Translations under genes and position numbers: made by a program
Notes under the pieces: model-generated
What the model was told of the DNA's origin: nothing
The model's database searches: none
The model's input: only the letters and a program-made list of their open reading frames with translations
Source of the DNA: Psychrobacter immobilis
GTDB lineage: Bacteria > Pseudomonadota > Gammaproteobacteria > Pseudomonadales > Moraxellaceae
Direction of reading: 5' to 3'
Length of the DNA: 64,000 nucleotides
Assembly: GCA_904846265.1 (NCBI GenBank)
Contig: CAJHAA010000004.1
Coordinates: 124,001 to 188,000, forward strand
In this document: one piece after another, positions 1-8,792 of the stretch
Numbering within the stretch: position 1 is the first letter of the stretch
Layout of the letters: every line of letters starts with the position of its first letter

Positions 1-115
1 AGTGGACTTGATTGGCTCTAAAATATATAACCAAGCCATCGATGATGCTGAGCCTTGGTTATATGAGAGGTTTATGGGCATATTAGAAGACAGTCATGCG
101 CTGAAGAAGGATTAG
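1..115 (+). CDS. C-terminal end of an unknown protein (partial)
   Basis: An open frame enters from the left edge and ends at a TAG at 113-115, leaving about 37 residues (ending SHALKKD). The fragment is charged, with Trp and Tyr residues typical of a folded soluble protein, but I do not recognise the family. A hairpin at 217-250 follows about 100 bases later and probably terminates this transcript. The start and most of the gene lie outside the window, so no function is offered. Confidence 0.5.
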   Translation, partial: VDLIGSKIYNQAIDDAEPWLYERFMGILEDSHALKKD

Positions 116-216
116 TTTGCGTTGCGTCAAAACATTGTCATTTCACAAAAAATGAAAGCTAGATTAAAACATAAGCTCAACCCAAATCTCAAAAACTACT
201 ACCAATTTTAATCACA

Positions 217-250
217 AAAAAAACTGCCTAGTAAATGCTAAGCAGTTTTT
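217..250. terminator. Hairpin terminator between convergent genes
   Basis: Arms AACTGCCTAG and CTAAGCAGTT around a six-base loop, with an A-run on the left and a T-run on the right, so it can work in both directions. It serves the partial plus-strand gene and the minus-strand gene ending at 321. Its inner core is shared with the hairpins at 807 and 1782. Confidence 0.75.
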
Positions 251-320
251 CACATCAAACTAAGACGCTCAAATTTTAAAATACTTCAATTAACAAATAC
301 TTAAAGCAAATTTTTATATA

Positions 321-716
321 CTAAAGCGTAAACCCAATCACATTGAGCTTGTTCTCTTCTGCAAACTCAAATAACTTATGAACATGATTTAAATTCTCAA
401 GAAATGTATTCAAACCTTCTTGGCTCTCTGCTTCGTAGTAACCGATGTCGTGTACCAATTTTTTTAAATCTGTCGCGGCAAACGCTCTGATAATCTTAGG
501 TACGACTGCCATATCATATAATAGCCCGTCATGCTGATCATGCAGAGGCGTGCTGTTGTCTGTCAAAAATAACAGATAGCACAAGGCGTAATACCCCTCT
601 CCCAACAGCTCAATCAATTCTTCCGTATAGTGTTCAACAGATGCTTGTTTCACATCCAAGTATTGGTTATCGCGATTTTCTCTTAGCTCATCAAGTGTAA
701 TACTACCATTGAACAT
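321..716 (-). CDS. Hypothetical protein, possibly extended upstream by a frameshift
   Basis: An ORF of 131 residues from ATG 716. The protein is acidic, with Leu-rich helical stretches (YTEELIELLGEGYYALCYLL) and no signal peptide or clear membrane span. I do not recognise the family. The ATG at 716 has only a poorly placed purine-rich stretch (GAGGAA about 12 bases upstream). A much better ribosome site (AAGGAG, six bases before ATG 778) lies upstream in another frame. Adding one T to the T9 tract at 746-754 would join the two frames into one protein of about 152 residues. The gene is probably real; its true start is uncertain. Confidence 0.6.
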   Translation of the reverse strand: MFNGSITLDELRENRDNQYLDVKQASVEHYTEELIELLGEGYYALCYLLFLTDNSTPLHDQHDGLLYDMAVVPKIIRAFAATDLKKLVHDIGYYEAESQEGLNTFLENLNHVHKLFEFAEENKLNVIGFTL

Positions 717-721
717 ACTTG

Positions 722-790
722 CTAAATTTTCCTCACGAACACTACAAAAAAAAATGACATAGATGTAGAAATAGGCATCGTATTCTCCTT
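722..790 (-). other. Strong ribosome site and short leader frame with T9 tract
   Basis: On the minus strand AAGGAG (785-790) precedes ATG 776-778 by six bases. The frame runs 18 codons, through nine T residues (746-754), to a TAG at 722-724. A one-base addition in the T-run, or a -1 ribosomal slip, carries the frame without a stop into the gene at 321-716. It is therefore either the true 5' end of that gene, split by a homopolymer error or mutation, or a slippage-controlled start. A leader peptide is the less likely alternative. Confidence 0.5.
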
Positions 791-806
791 ATCTGTTATT
801 AAAAAT

Positions 807-838
807 AAGAACCACCTAGCAGAAGCTAAATGGTTCTT
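807..838 (-). terminator. Hairpin terminator downstream of the amidotransferase gene
   Basis: Arms AGAACCA and TGGTTCT enclose the core CCTAG, six bases, CTAAA. Read on the minus strand it is followed by ATTTTT, and it lies about 180 bases after the stop of the amidotransferase gene. Confidence 0.65.
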
Positions 839-1014
839 TCTTCAGTTCAATGAGATTGAATAAAAGATAGGTCGCAGGTTAAGTAATCAATAGCGAGTAT
901 TATGTAAGTTAAGTAAAACCCACAGTCTTGACTGGTTTGCTCATCTGTCATTTTAGCGCTTTTCTTTATACTGAATTTTCACCTGCTACAGATTATTAAT
1001 CGCGTTTCACTGAA

Positions 1015-1755
1015 TTATCTAGCTAGTTTATCTAGCATGGTCGAGAGCCATGCATTGTTATCTGCAATATACGTGTCCCCTAGTGCTAGGATCTCATCAG
1101 CCGCTTGCACAGAGTCAGGATGATCAATCATCGCTTCTTGTATATACGTCTGTCCATGCGACACCATATCTACCATACTCTTGTTAGTCACTTCAAAATG
1201 ACATTGCCAACCAAGCACCCACGTACCTAATTCTTTATGCTTTGATGTTTGATAAACAAAACCTTGATTGGCCCAAGTATGTGACGTTGCTATTGGCATC
1301 GCGCCTTTGGGACACTCAAAACCATCGCCATGCCAATGAAATACAGTGAATTCATTCTTTGGCAAATCTGCTAGCAGCGGATGCGCAAGCCCCTGTTCGG
1401 TCAATTGAATGGGCAGCCAGCCAACCTCTTTTATGCCTGATGGCGCAACTTTCGCCCCCAAGCTATCTGCAATCAGTTGTGCACCCAAGCAAACACCAAT
1501 CACGGTTTTTCCGTCATTAATACTTTGCTGAATGAAAGATTTTTCATCAGCTAGCCACTGAAAGTCACTTTCATCATGAATGCTCATTGGTCCACCCATA
1601 ACGACTAACCAATCAAAACTGTCTTGCGCGGGTAATGGTTCATTTTTATAAAAACGTGTGACCGTAATACTATGGTCTCGATTATCTGCCCACTGCTTGA
1701 TATGGCTGAGCTCTTCAAAATCAACATGGTAAAGAGCATGAATTCGTAGCATCAT
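1015..1755 (-). CDS. Class I glutamine amidotransferase (GMP synthase-like)
   Basis: A stand-alone class I glutamine amidotransferase of 246 residues. The nucleophile elbow GVCLGAQ places Cys at about residue 89, and GWQCHFEVT supplies the His (about 186) and Glu (about 188) of the triad. The preceding VVMGGPMS is the usual oxyanion-loop region. No synthase domain follows, so this is the YfeJ/GuaA-like single-domain type whose ammonia acceptor cannot be told from sequence. I chose ATG 1755 over the TTG at 1758 because AGGA lies seven bases upstream. It sits after the glyA terminator and so is probably transcribed separately. Confidence 0.85.
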   Translation of the reverse strand: MMLRIHALYHVDFEELSHIKQWADNRDHSITVTRFYKNEPLPAQDSFDWLVVMGGPMSIHDESDFQWLADEKSFIQQSINDGKTVIGVCLGAQLIADSLGAKVAPSGIKEVGWLPIQLTEQGLAHPLLADLPKNEFTVFHWHGDGFECPKGAMPIATSHTWANQGFVYQTSKHKELGTWVLGWQCHFEVTNKSMVDMVSHGQTYIQEAMIDHPDSVQAADEILALGDTYIADNNAWLSTMLDKLAR

Positions 1756-1781
1756 CAAATTATCCTTTTATTAAAAAAATA

Positions 1782-1814
1782 AAAAACCGCCTAGCAAACG
1801 CTAAGCGGTTTTTT
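1782..1814 (-). terminator. Terminator of glyA
   Basis: Arms AAACCGCCTAG and CTAAGCGGTTT with a six-base loop. On the minus strand a T-run follows. It lies about 50 bases after the glyA stop and just upstream of the amidotransferase ribosome site. Confidence 0.85.
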
Positions 1815-1862
1815 ACTTTATACAACACTTAATAAGCGCTGGCTAAAACAGAGAGAAACGGC

Positions 1863-3119
1863 TTACTGATTTTTTTCGTAAACTGGTAACTCTTTGCAGA
1901 TCGCTTCTACTTTACCGCGTACTTCAGTAGCGACGGCTTCATCACCACGACTATCTAGTACATCACAAATCCAACCTGCCAAATCACCCGCTTGCGCTTC
2001 GTTGAAGCCACGAGTAGTGATTGCTGGCGTGCCGATACGGATACCAGACGTCACGAACGGCGATTTTGGATCATTTGGTACGGCGTTTTTATTCACAGTA
2101 ATATGCGCATCGCCAAGCCATTTGTCCGCTTCTTTACCCGTCATTTCTTGCTTAACGAGGCTGATCAGCATGAGATGGTTTTCCGTACCGCCAGAGATGA
2201 TTTCATAGCCGCGGTCTTGAACCACTTTTGCCATCGCTTTAGCATTTTTAACCACTTGCTGCTGATAAGTAGAAAAGTTATCTTCTAACGCTTCTTTAAA
2301 GCAAACCGCTTTTGCCGCGATGACATGCATCAACGGACCGCCTTGGTTACCTGGGAATACGGCAGAATTGAGCTTTTTAGCAAGTACTTCATCACGCGCC
2401 AAAATCATGCCTGAACGTGGGCCACGTAGGGTTTTGTGCGTAGTCGTCGTAACCACATCAGCGAACGGTACTGGGTTTGGATAAACACCACCAGCAACTA
2501 GACCAGCAACGTGTGCCATATCTACTAGCAAATAAGCACCAACTTCATCAGCGATTTCACGGAAACGTGCCCAATCGACTACCTGTGAATACGCTGAAAA
2601 ACCAGCAATAATCATTTTAGGCTTATGCTCTTTTGCCAAACTTTCAACTTGGTCATAATCGATAAGACCAGTGCCTTCGACCAAGCCGTACTGTACAGCA
2701 TTGTAGTTCAGACCTGAAAAGTTAATGTGTGCGCCGTGAGTCAAGTGACCACCTGCGTCTAAGCTCATACCTAGTACGGTGTCATTTGCTTCAAGTAACG
2801 CTAAAAATACGGCAGAGTTTGCTTGGCTACCAGAATGTGGCTGGACGTTGACGTACTCAGCACCGAACAACTCTTTTGCACGATCAATCGCCAATTGCTC
2901 TACAACGTCTACATGCTCACAACCACCATAGTAACGCTTGCCAGGATAGCCTTCAGCGTATTTGTTGGTTAGATCTGTACCTTGCGCTTCCATCACTGCT
3001 TGCGAGCAGTAGTTTTCAGACGCAATCAATTCGATATGGTTTTCTTGACGAACGCTTTCTGCAGCCATCGCTTCAGCAAGTACTGGATCAAAATCTTTGA
3101 TAGAAATATCTTTAAACAT
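1863..3119 (-). CDS. glyA: Serine hydroxymethyltransferase
   Basis: GlyA converts serine and tetrahydrofolate into glycine and 5,10-methylene-tetrahydrofolate in the cytoplasm, feeding one-carbon units to purine, thymidylate and methionine synthesis. At 418 residues it is full length. The PLP lysine is at about 229 in [16 protein letters not shown]; the substrate-binding SENY and the YYGGCE loop are near residues 34 and 63. ATG 3119 is preceded by AGGA at a good distance. It is transcribed alone, with a 458-base spacer upstream and a strong terminator downstream. Confidence 0.98.
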   Translation of the reverse strand: MFKDISIKDFDPVLAEAMAAESVRQENHIELIASENYCSQAVMEAQGTDLTNKYAEGYPGKRYYGGCEHVDVVEQLAIDRAKELFGAEYVNVQPHSGSQANSAVFLALLEANDTVLGMSLDAGGHLTHGAHINFSGLNYNAVQYGLVEGTGLIDYDQVESLAKEHKPKMIIAGFSAYSQVVDWARFREIADEVGAYLLVDMAHVAGLVAGGVYPNPVPFADVVTTTTHKTLRGPRSGMILARDEVLAKKLNSAVFPGNQGGPLMHVIAAKAVCFKEALEDNFSTYQQQVVKNAKAMAKVVQDRGYEIISGGTENHLMLISLVKQEMTGKEADKWLGDAHITVNKNAVPNDPKSPFVTSGIRIGTPAITTRGFNEAQAGDLAGWICDVLDSRGDEAVATEVRGKVEAICKELPVYEKNQ

Positions 3120-3577
3120 AGTGATGTCCTAGGTAGTGACTGTCATTGAAAAATGTCGTTGAAAAGAAGCTTATAGGCTGCCCACAATAAAACAATTACT
3201 GTGTCAACGTCGCTCAAAGTACCAGCGGTACTTTTACGCTCAGTTTTATGGTATGACCATTATTGTGAATTGAGTCTATTAGCAAAGATAAGTAGGAGTA
3301 AGCAGAGGCAATAGGCCTGTCATTAACTTGTCCAATTCGGCAATAAACTCGATACGCGCTGGCATCAAAATCATCGCTAAACATTAAGTGTAACATGAAA
3401 ATTTGTGCGGTGAGCGCAAAAAAACCTCACTGTAAGCTGAGTGAATTAAATGGTGATATAACGCAGATAAATAGCCAATAAAATAAATGGTTTACCGCTA
3501 TCATCCTGCTCCTAGCCTGTTGTTGGTCAGCAGATTATTAGCGATTTTTATCTATTGACTGCCTACTTAACAGATAT
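3120..3577. other. Spacer between ubiC and glyA
   Basis: This gap must hold the glyA promoter (minus strand). Its one clear structure is a perfect 8-base dyad, AAAGTACC and GGTACTTT around AGC, at 3216-3234, flanked on both sides by CGCTCA. A 60-codon minus-strand frame (3214-3396) lacks a ribosome site and is probably not a gene. I recognise no riboswitch. Confidence 0.45.
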
Positions 3578-4081
3578 TTAACTGTCAGTAGCGACAAATT
3601 CTGGCAAGAAAGTTTCGCTGATCAGCAGCTGGCGACCATACCAATCATAACGTGTTTGCCGTTGCCAACCTTCAGCAGTCTGCTGGATAAAACGCTGATT
3701 GGGCAAAGTCCGACTGCGTTTAAATAACACATAACCGATGGGCGTGCCTTTGAGCTGCTGTAGACGGCGGGCGTGACCTTTGAGACTGGGTAACGGAAAG
3801 ATACTTTGCGCGGCCACCCACGGATGCTCGTCATTACCATATAATTGCGCTTCACGCACCCATGCTAGCATGGGACGATTCAGCATGGCACCTGTGACAT
3901 TCAATTGTTTTTTTTGTGCCAATGACAGCAATCGGTAGCCCTCAAAGCTACGCTCCACGCGCAAGGGCTGCCCTGCTTTCACTTCCAACACTGCCGTGAG
4001 AGAGCCTGCGACATTGAGCCACGAGAGTAGCTCACTAGGAGGAGAAAAATGGGTAAGACAAATAAAAGGAGTACTGGACAT
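3578..4081 (-). CDS. ubiC: Chorismate--pyruvate lyase
   Basis: UbiC splits chorismate into pyruvate and 4-hydroxybenzoate, the first committed step of ubiquinone synthesis. At 167 residues it has the usual length. It shows the family pattern: WVREAQLYG, then PWVAAQSIFP, TPIGYVLF, a variable Arg-containing stretch, and the C-terminal ISETFLPEF with the conserved Glu. ubiA, its common neighbour, is not in the window. It follows the FemAB-like gene on the same strand after 62 bases, so the two may share a transcript. Confidence 0.88.
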   Translation of the reverse strand: MSSTPFICLTHFSPPSELLSWLNVAGSLTAVLEVKAGQPLRVERSFEGYRLLSLAQKKQLNVTGAMLNRPMLAWVREAQLYGNDEHPWVAAQSIFPLPSLKGHARRLQQLKGTPIGYVLFKRSRTLPNQRFIQQTAEGWQRQTRYDWYGRQLLISETFLPEFVATDS

Positions 4082-4143
4082 AGTTAACGGCTAATAGTGA
4101 CATAATAAAAAAGAAAGCGAGCGTTAGGCGTATTAAGCAAAGC

Positions 4144-5523
4144 CTATTGATTGTTATCAAAGGCTGGCATATTATCCGCATTAAAGGGCAATGCCTCAAA
4201 TGCTTGCTGACGATACTGCGCCATGTGCTCACGGTCTTGGGCGCAAAAATTGGCGATAGCTGGCACAAAACGTGGGTCATAAATACGGTGGATAGAGTGT
4301 GTCGTCGTTGGAATAAAACCACGAACCAGCTTATGCTCCCCTTGCGTACCCGGATCAAAATACTTAAGCCCTTGCTCGATGGCAAACTCAATACCTTGAT
4401 AATAACACAGCTCAAAGTGTAAGCTGTCGTACTCACCCAGTGCTCCCCAATAGCGACCATAAAGAGTGGCATTTTCGCTATGGCGATCATCGTATAAAAA
4501 CAAGCTACTGGCGATAATTTCTCCAGAGGCATCTAACGCTTGTGCGAGCATTAAGTGCTCAGACATAGTCGCTGCCAGTGCCATAAAAAAACCTATCGTC
4601 AAATAAGGCTGTTGTCCACGTACTGCATAGGTCATCACATAACAATGATAAAAGGCTTTCCAGTCCTCATCAGTAATAGCGGCACCGCATTTACGTTGGC
4701 AGATGATGCCTTGCTCAGCAACCTTACGACGCTCAGCACGGATAGTTTTGCGTTTTTTGGCTTTTAGCGTCGCTAAGAATGCATCAAAATCTGCGAACGG
4801 CTGGCTACCATTAAGCAATTCTTTATTTTGCCATAAGAACTGACAGCCTTGACGTTCCAGTATAGGCATGTCAATTGCGGTTGATTCTAAACCATTATCT
4901 TGAGCGGCGAGCAAATGCGCTATATCAATATCAGTAGGCATAGATGCCGTCGCAATTGTAGCCAATTCAGGCGTGATGAATAATCCATGCCAGCTTGAGG
5001 CACCTACTTGCTGAGCAATATCATCGACGCCTGCGATAGCTGCTTTTATAATATCGGTGGTTAACGTCTCACCTTTTGCCAACCAAAGCCGCTGACCCGT
5101 AATCGGTGTATAGGGCACGCTGGTGACCAGCCTTGGATAATAATCCACCCCATAGCGCGCGTAGGCTTCTGCCCATGAATGGTCAAACACAAACTCGCCA
5201 CGATGATGACCTTTTAGGAATACTGGCAACACCGCCACAGGATACGCGACTGTTTGCGCAGCTTCGTTAATCGCAGAATGGTTTTCGCTATGGTTTTCAC
5301 TATGGTCAGCGTGGTCTATCGAGCTGTCGCTTTGACTATCTGCGACACGATGTACCAACACAAATATCGGCAACCAGCCTGCCTGCTCACCAATCGCGCC
5401 AGTGTCGGCTAACGCTTGCCAAAAGGCAAACGACATAAAAGGGGTATCGGGGGTTTGCCAGTCTGCTTGACTCTGCCAGCTGGTGTCATTGAGTAATGCA
5501 TATTGTAAACTCATAATACTCAC
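4144..5523 (-). CDS. FemAB-like GNAT acyltransferase (DUF482/COG3146)
   Basis: A 459-residue protein of the DUF482 family, related to the FemAB branch of the GNAT fold. The family hallmarks are clear: the basic LKAKKRKTIRAERRKV segment near residues 250-270, PYLTIGFF, LYGRYWG, LHFELCYYQGIEFAI and FDPGTQGEHKLVRGF. Members are annotated as peptidoglycan-biosynthesis-like N-acyltransferases, but the substrate is unknown. A His/Glu/Asn-rich insertion lies near residues 75-90 (HSENHSENH). The next gene on this strand is ubiC; upstream is a long spacer shared with the divergent monomeric IDH. Confidence 0.85.
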   Translation of the reverse strand: MSIMSLQYALLNDTSWQSQADWQTPDTPFMSFAFWQALADTGAIGEQAGWLPIFVLVHRVADSQSDSSIDHADHSENHSENHSAINEAAQTVAYPVAVLPVFLKGHHRGEFVFDHSWAEAYARYGVDYYPRLVTSVPYTPITGQRLWLAKGETLTTDIIKAAIAGVDDIAQQVGASSWHGLFITPELATIATASMPTDIDIAHLLAAQDNGLESTAIDMPILERQGCQFLWQNKELLNGSQPFADFDAFLATLKAKKRKTIRAERRKVAEQGIICQRKCGAAITDEDWKAFYHCYVMTYAVRGQQPYLTIGFFMALAATMSEHLMLAQALDASGEIIASSLFLYDDRHSENATLYGRYWGALGEYDSLHFELCYYQGIEFAIEQGLKYFDPGTQGEHKLVRGFIPTTTHSIHRIYDPRFVPAIANFCAQDREHMAQYRQQAFEALPFNADNMPAFDNNQ

Positions 5524-6247
5524 TATTTATTTTTATATGGGCGTAGTTTTTTATACCTTGTTTCGTATATGACTAGCCTAGCAAAATTCTACTCAAACTC
5601 TGTCACAATTATGCTCTCATAATTGTCAGATATTATGGATAAAACAGATAACAATGCGCTCTCGATAATAAAAGCTATCCTAGTAAAGCCATCTCTAAAA
5701 CATAGATAATTTGGTTTGTCAGCTCATTTCTGACAGAAGAGTAAGAATCACTTAGTCGTGACTCATATCTATGATATGACTGGCAGTTTTTTGAATAATG
5801 ATTGTATTATTCATCGTTTTATGACGAATATTAGCAGGCAGTGTTTGTATAGAAAGGATGAAATTTTTATCGATGACTGGTAGAATAAGGCTCTTAACAG
5901 CTTAATGTAATTAAGACATATTAGAAACAACCGAAAACACTACACTTAGTTCATTATGCGATATTGACATCGTATCAGATTTATAATCAGTTAACTATGA
6001 TGTAGCGTCCGCACTCTATTTTTAAGTCATTCATATGAGCAGGTCGTTCAGACAAGACAGTCAAACTGCCGCTTAACGAAGAAAAATTCTAAGCAGACTC
6101 GATGGTCTCCAAGAAACTGGCTACAAAAAACTCGCGACACATTATTTAGTATCGTTGCATGATCCATTATCACATCAGAGCTGCATGGAATTATTAACTT
6201 ATATTTGAGCCTTATTATTAATTACAACTAAAAGGAATGCCCAACTA
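5524..6247. other. Long divergent spacer with clustered dyads
   Basis: A 724-base gap between divergent genes. I find no coding frame with a ribosome site. It holds four short dyads within about 210 bases: ACAATTATG with CATAATTGT (5605-5626), TGTCAG with CTGACA (5717-5735), CATATC with GATATG (5764-5778) and TGAATAAT with ATTATTCA (5792-5813). These may be regulatory sites for either gene. Confidence 0.4.
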
Positions 6248-8467
6248 ATGTCTAAAATTATTTATACAAAAACTGACGAAGCACCAGCGCTAGCAACCTT
6301 ATCATTTTTGCCAATTGTAAAAGCCTTTACTCAAACAGCAGGCATCGAAGTTGAAACCAGCGATATCTCTGTTGCTGCCCGTGTGTTGGCTGAGTTCCCA
6401 GAGTACTTAACGGAAGAGCAGCGCGTTCCTGATAATCTGGCTGAGCTGGGTCGTCTGACTCAAGATCCAGACACCAATATCATTAAACTACCTAATATCA
6501 GTGCTTCTGTTGGACAGCTAAAAGCTTGTATCAAAGAATTGCAAAGCAAAGGCTACGCTATTCCTGACTTTCCAGATGATCCTAAGACAGAAGAAGAAGA
6601 AGAGATCCGTAAGCGTTATGGCAAAAGCTTGGGCAGTTCTGTCAACCCAGTATTGCGTGAAGGCAACTCAGATCGCCGTGCACCAAAAGCGGTTAAAAAC
6701 TATGCACGCAAGCATCCACACTCTATGGGTGAATGGAAGCAATGGTCACAGACCCACGTGTCGCACATGCACAGTGGCGATTTCTATGCTGGTGAGCAAT
6801 CTATCACTTTGGATAAAGCACGTACTGTACGTATGGAGCGTGTCGCTGAAGATGGCACTATTCATGTCTTCAAAACAGGCATTGCCTTGCTGGACAAAGA
6901 AGTCATCGACTTAATGTTTATGAGCAAAAAATCATTACTTGAGTTTTATGAGCGTGAAATGGAAGATTGCCGCGAAGCTGGTATCTTGTTTTCATTGCAC
7001 GTAAAAGCCACGATGATGAAAGTATCGCATCCTATCGTGTTTGGTCATGCGGTCAAAACTTACTATAAAGATGCCTTTAATAAGCATGGCGCTTTCTTTG
7101 ACGAGTTAGGTATCAACGTCAATAACGGCATGGCAAGTTTGTACGAAAAAATCGCTGAGCTACCTGCCAGTAAGCGTGAAGAAATCGAACGCGATTTACA
7201 TGCTTGCCAAGTGCATCGTCCACGCCTAGCGATGGTTGATTCATCAAAAGGTATCACCAACTTCCATTCACCAAGTGATGTGATTGTTGATGCGTCTATG
7301 CCAGCGATGATTCGCTCAGGCGGTAAAATGTGGGGCGCTGATGGCAAAATGTATGACTGTAAAGCGGTCATGCCTGAGTCTACTTTTGCGCGTATCTATC
7401 AAGAAATGATTAACTTCTGTAAATGGCATGGCAATTTTGATCCAACCACGATGGGTACTGTCCCTAACGTTGGTTTGATGGCACAAAAAGCCGAAGAGTA
7501 TGGCTCGCATGACAAGACTTTTGAGGCGAGTGGTTCAGGATTGGCTCGTATTGTCGATGAAGATACTGATGAGGTATTGCTTGAGCAGCAGGTTGAAAAC
7601 GGTGACATCTGGCGCATGTGTCAGGTTAAAGATGAGCCTATCCAAGATTGGGTAAAACTTGCGGTACGCCGTGCTCGCGAATCAGATACACCAGTTATCT
7701 TTTGGCTAGACCCTTACCGTCCGCACGAAAACGAGCTGATCAAAAAAGTTCAAACTTACTTAAAAGATCATGATACTACAGGCCTGCATATTGAAATCAT
7801 GTCACAGGTTCGTGCGATGCGTTATACGCTAGAGCGCGTTGCCCGTGGTCTGGATACCATCTCTGCGACTGGTAATATTTTACGTGATTACTTGACTGAC
7901 TTGTTCCCAATTTTAGAATTAGGAACAAGTGCGAAAATGCTGTCAGTCGTACCACTCATGAAAGGCGGCGGTTTGTTTGAAACGGGCGCTGGTGGTTCTG
8001 CACCTAAGCACGTTCAACAGTTGTTAGAGGAAAACCATTTACGTTGGGATTCATTGGGTGAGTTCTTAGCCTTGACCGTGTCTTTGGAGCATTTGGCCAG
8101 TCACGATAACAATGCTAAAGCGCAAATCTTGGCGGATACGCTAGATACGGCGACAGAGAAACTGTTGTTAAACAACAAGGGTCCTTCACGTAAAACAGGT
8201 GAAATCGATAACCGTGGTAGTCATTTCTATCTGGCGATGTACTGGGCACAAGAGCTTGCGGCACAAGATAAAGATGCTGATCTTAAAGCAAAATTTGCAC
8301 CGCTGGCAGAAAAACTTGAGAGCAACGAAGCTGCTATCGTCAAAGAGCTAAATGAAGCTCAAGGCAAGCCTGTAGACTTAAAAGGTTACTACTTTGCAGA
8401 CGAAGCATTGGCTGAACAAGCGATGCGTCCAAGCACGCTATTCAATGCAGCAATCGCCTCATTGTAA
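6248..8467 (+). CDS. NADP-dependent isocitrate dehydrogenase, monomeric type
   Basis: Oxidatively decarboxylates isocitrate to 2-oxoglutarate with NADP in the TCA cycle. At 739 residues it matches the 740-residue monomeric IDH class, with the typical N-terminus ([17 protein letters not shown]), the [18 protein letters not shown] segment that binds substrate, and the conserved [11 protein letters not shown] and GMASLYEKI stretches. The start follows AAAAGGAATGCCCAACTA, a good ribosome site. It faces the dimeric isozyme tail to tail with two terminators between. Monomeric IDHs of cold-living bacteria are often the cold-active isozyme; that role here is an inference. Confidence 0.97.
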   Translation: MSKIIYTKTDEAPALATLSFLPIVKAFTQTAGIEVETSDISVAARVLAEFPEYLTEEQRVPDNLAELGRLTQDPDTNIIKLPNISASVGQLKACIKELQSKGYAIPDFPDDPKTEEEEEIRKRYGKSLGSSVNPVLREGNSDRRAPKAVKNYARKHPHSMGEWKQWSQTHVSHMHSGDFYAGEQSITLDKARTVRMERVAEDGTIHVFKTGIALLDKEVIDLMFMSKKSLLEFYEREMEDCREAGILFSLHVKATMMKVSHPIVFGHAVKTYYKDAFNKHGAFFDELGINVNNGMASLYEKIAELPASKREEIERDLHACQVHRPRLAMVDSSKGITNFHSPSDVIVDASMPAMIRSGGKMWGADGKMYDCKAVMPESTFARIYQEMINFCKWHGNFDPTTMGTVPNVGLMAQKAEEYGSHDKTFEASGSGLARIVDEDTDEVLLEQQVENGDIWRMCQVKDEPIQDWVKLAVRRARESDTPVIFWLDPYRPHENELIKKVQTYLKDHDTTGLHIEIMSQVRAMRYTLERVARGLDTISATGNILRDYLTDLFPILELGTSAKMLSVVPLMKGGGLFETGAGGSAPKHVQQLLEENHLRWDSLGEFLALTVSLEHLASHDNNAKAQILADTLDTATEKLLLNNKGPSRKTGEIDNRGSHFYLAMYWAQELAAQDKDADLKAKFAPLAEKLESNEAAIVKELNEAQGKPVDLKGYYFADEALAEQAMRPSTLFNAAIASL

Positions 8468-8548
8468 TTGAGTTGTGTGCTAATACAGCAGACAGTTGGG
8501 CTTAATTTTCTTTATTTATAAAGACTTTTGAACCCAGTTAGGCAAAAT

Positions 8549-8588
8549 AAAAACACCGCTTAGGTCTCAGACTTAAGCGGTGTTTTTT
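8549..8588 (+). terminator. Terminator of the monomeric IDH gene
   Basis: Arms AACACCGCTTA and TAAGCGGTGTT followed by a T-run, about 80 bases after the stop codon. Confidence 0.85.
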
Positions 8589-8663
8589 ATGCTTGAACAT
8601 AAGACAGTACGTTTAAAACGTTACTTTTAAAATACCACTTATAAACAGCAAAAAACTGCCAAT

Positions 8664-8698
8664 AAAAAAGCCACCTACATAACTGTAGGTGGCTTTTT
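8664..8698. terminator. Bidirectional terminator between the two IDH genes
   Basis: A near-perfect hairpin, arms AAAAAGCCACCTACA and TGTAGGTGGCTTTTT with a four-base loop. The A-run and T-run make it usable from both sides. It lies about 95 bases after the stop of the dimeric IDH gene. Confidence 0.9.
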
Positions 8699-8792
8699 GA
8701 CATTGATAAGTTCAACGATACTTTTGTGAATATTGATACTTTTATCAATAGTATAAAATTCTGATAACTGCTGACTCAGCTCTATATACTTT

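Noticed and set aside
1894..2288. Plus-strand frames inside glyA
   Set aside because: Antisense shadows of a conserved gene with no ribosome sites.
3120..3300. Glycine or purine riboswitch before glyA
   Set aside because: No conserved aptamer core or paired helices that I can recognise.
3214..3396. 60-codon minus-strand frame upstream of glyA
   Set aside because: No ribosome site, no recognisable pattern, and it overlaps the dyad and likely promoter region.
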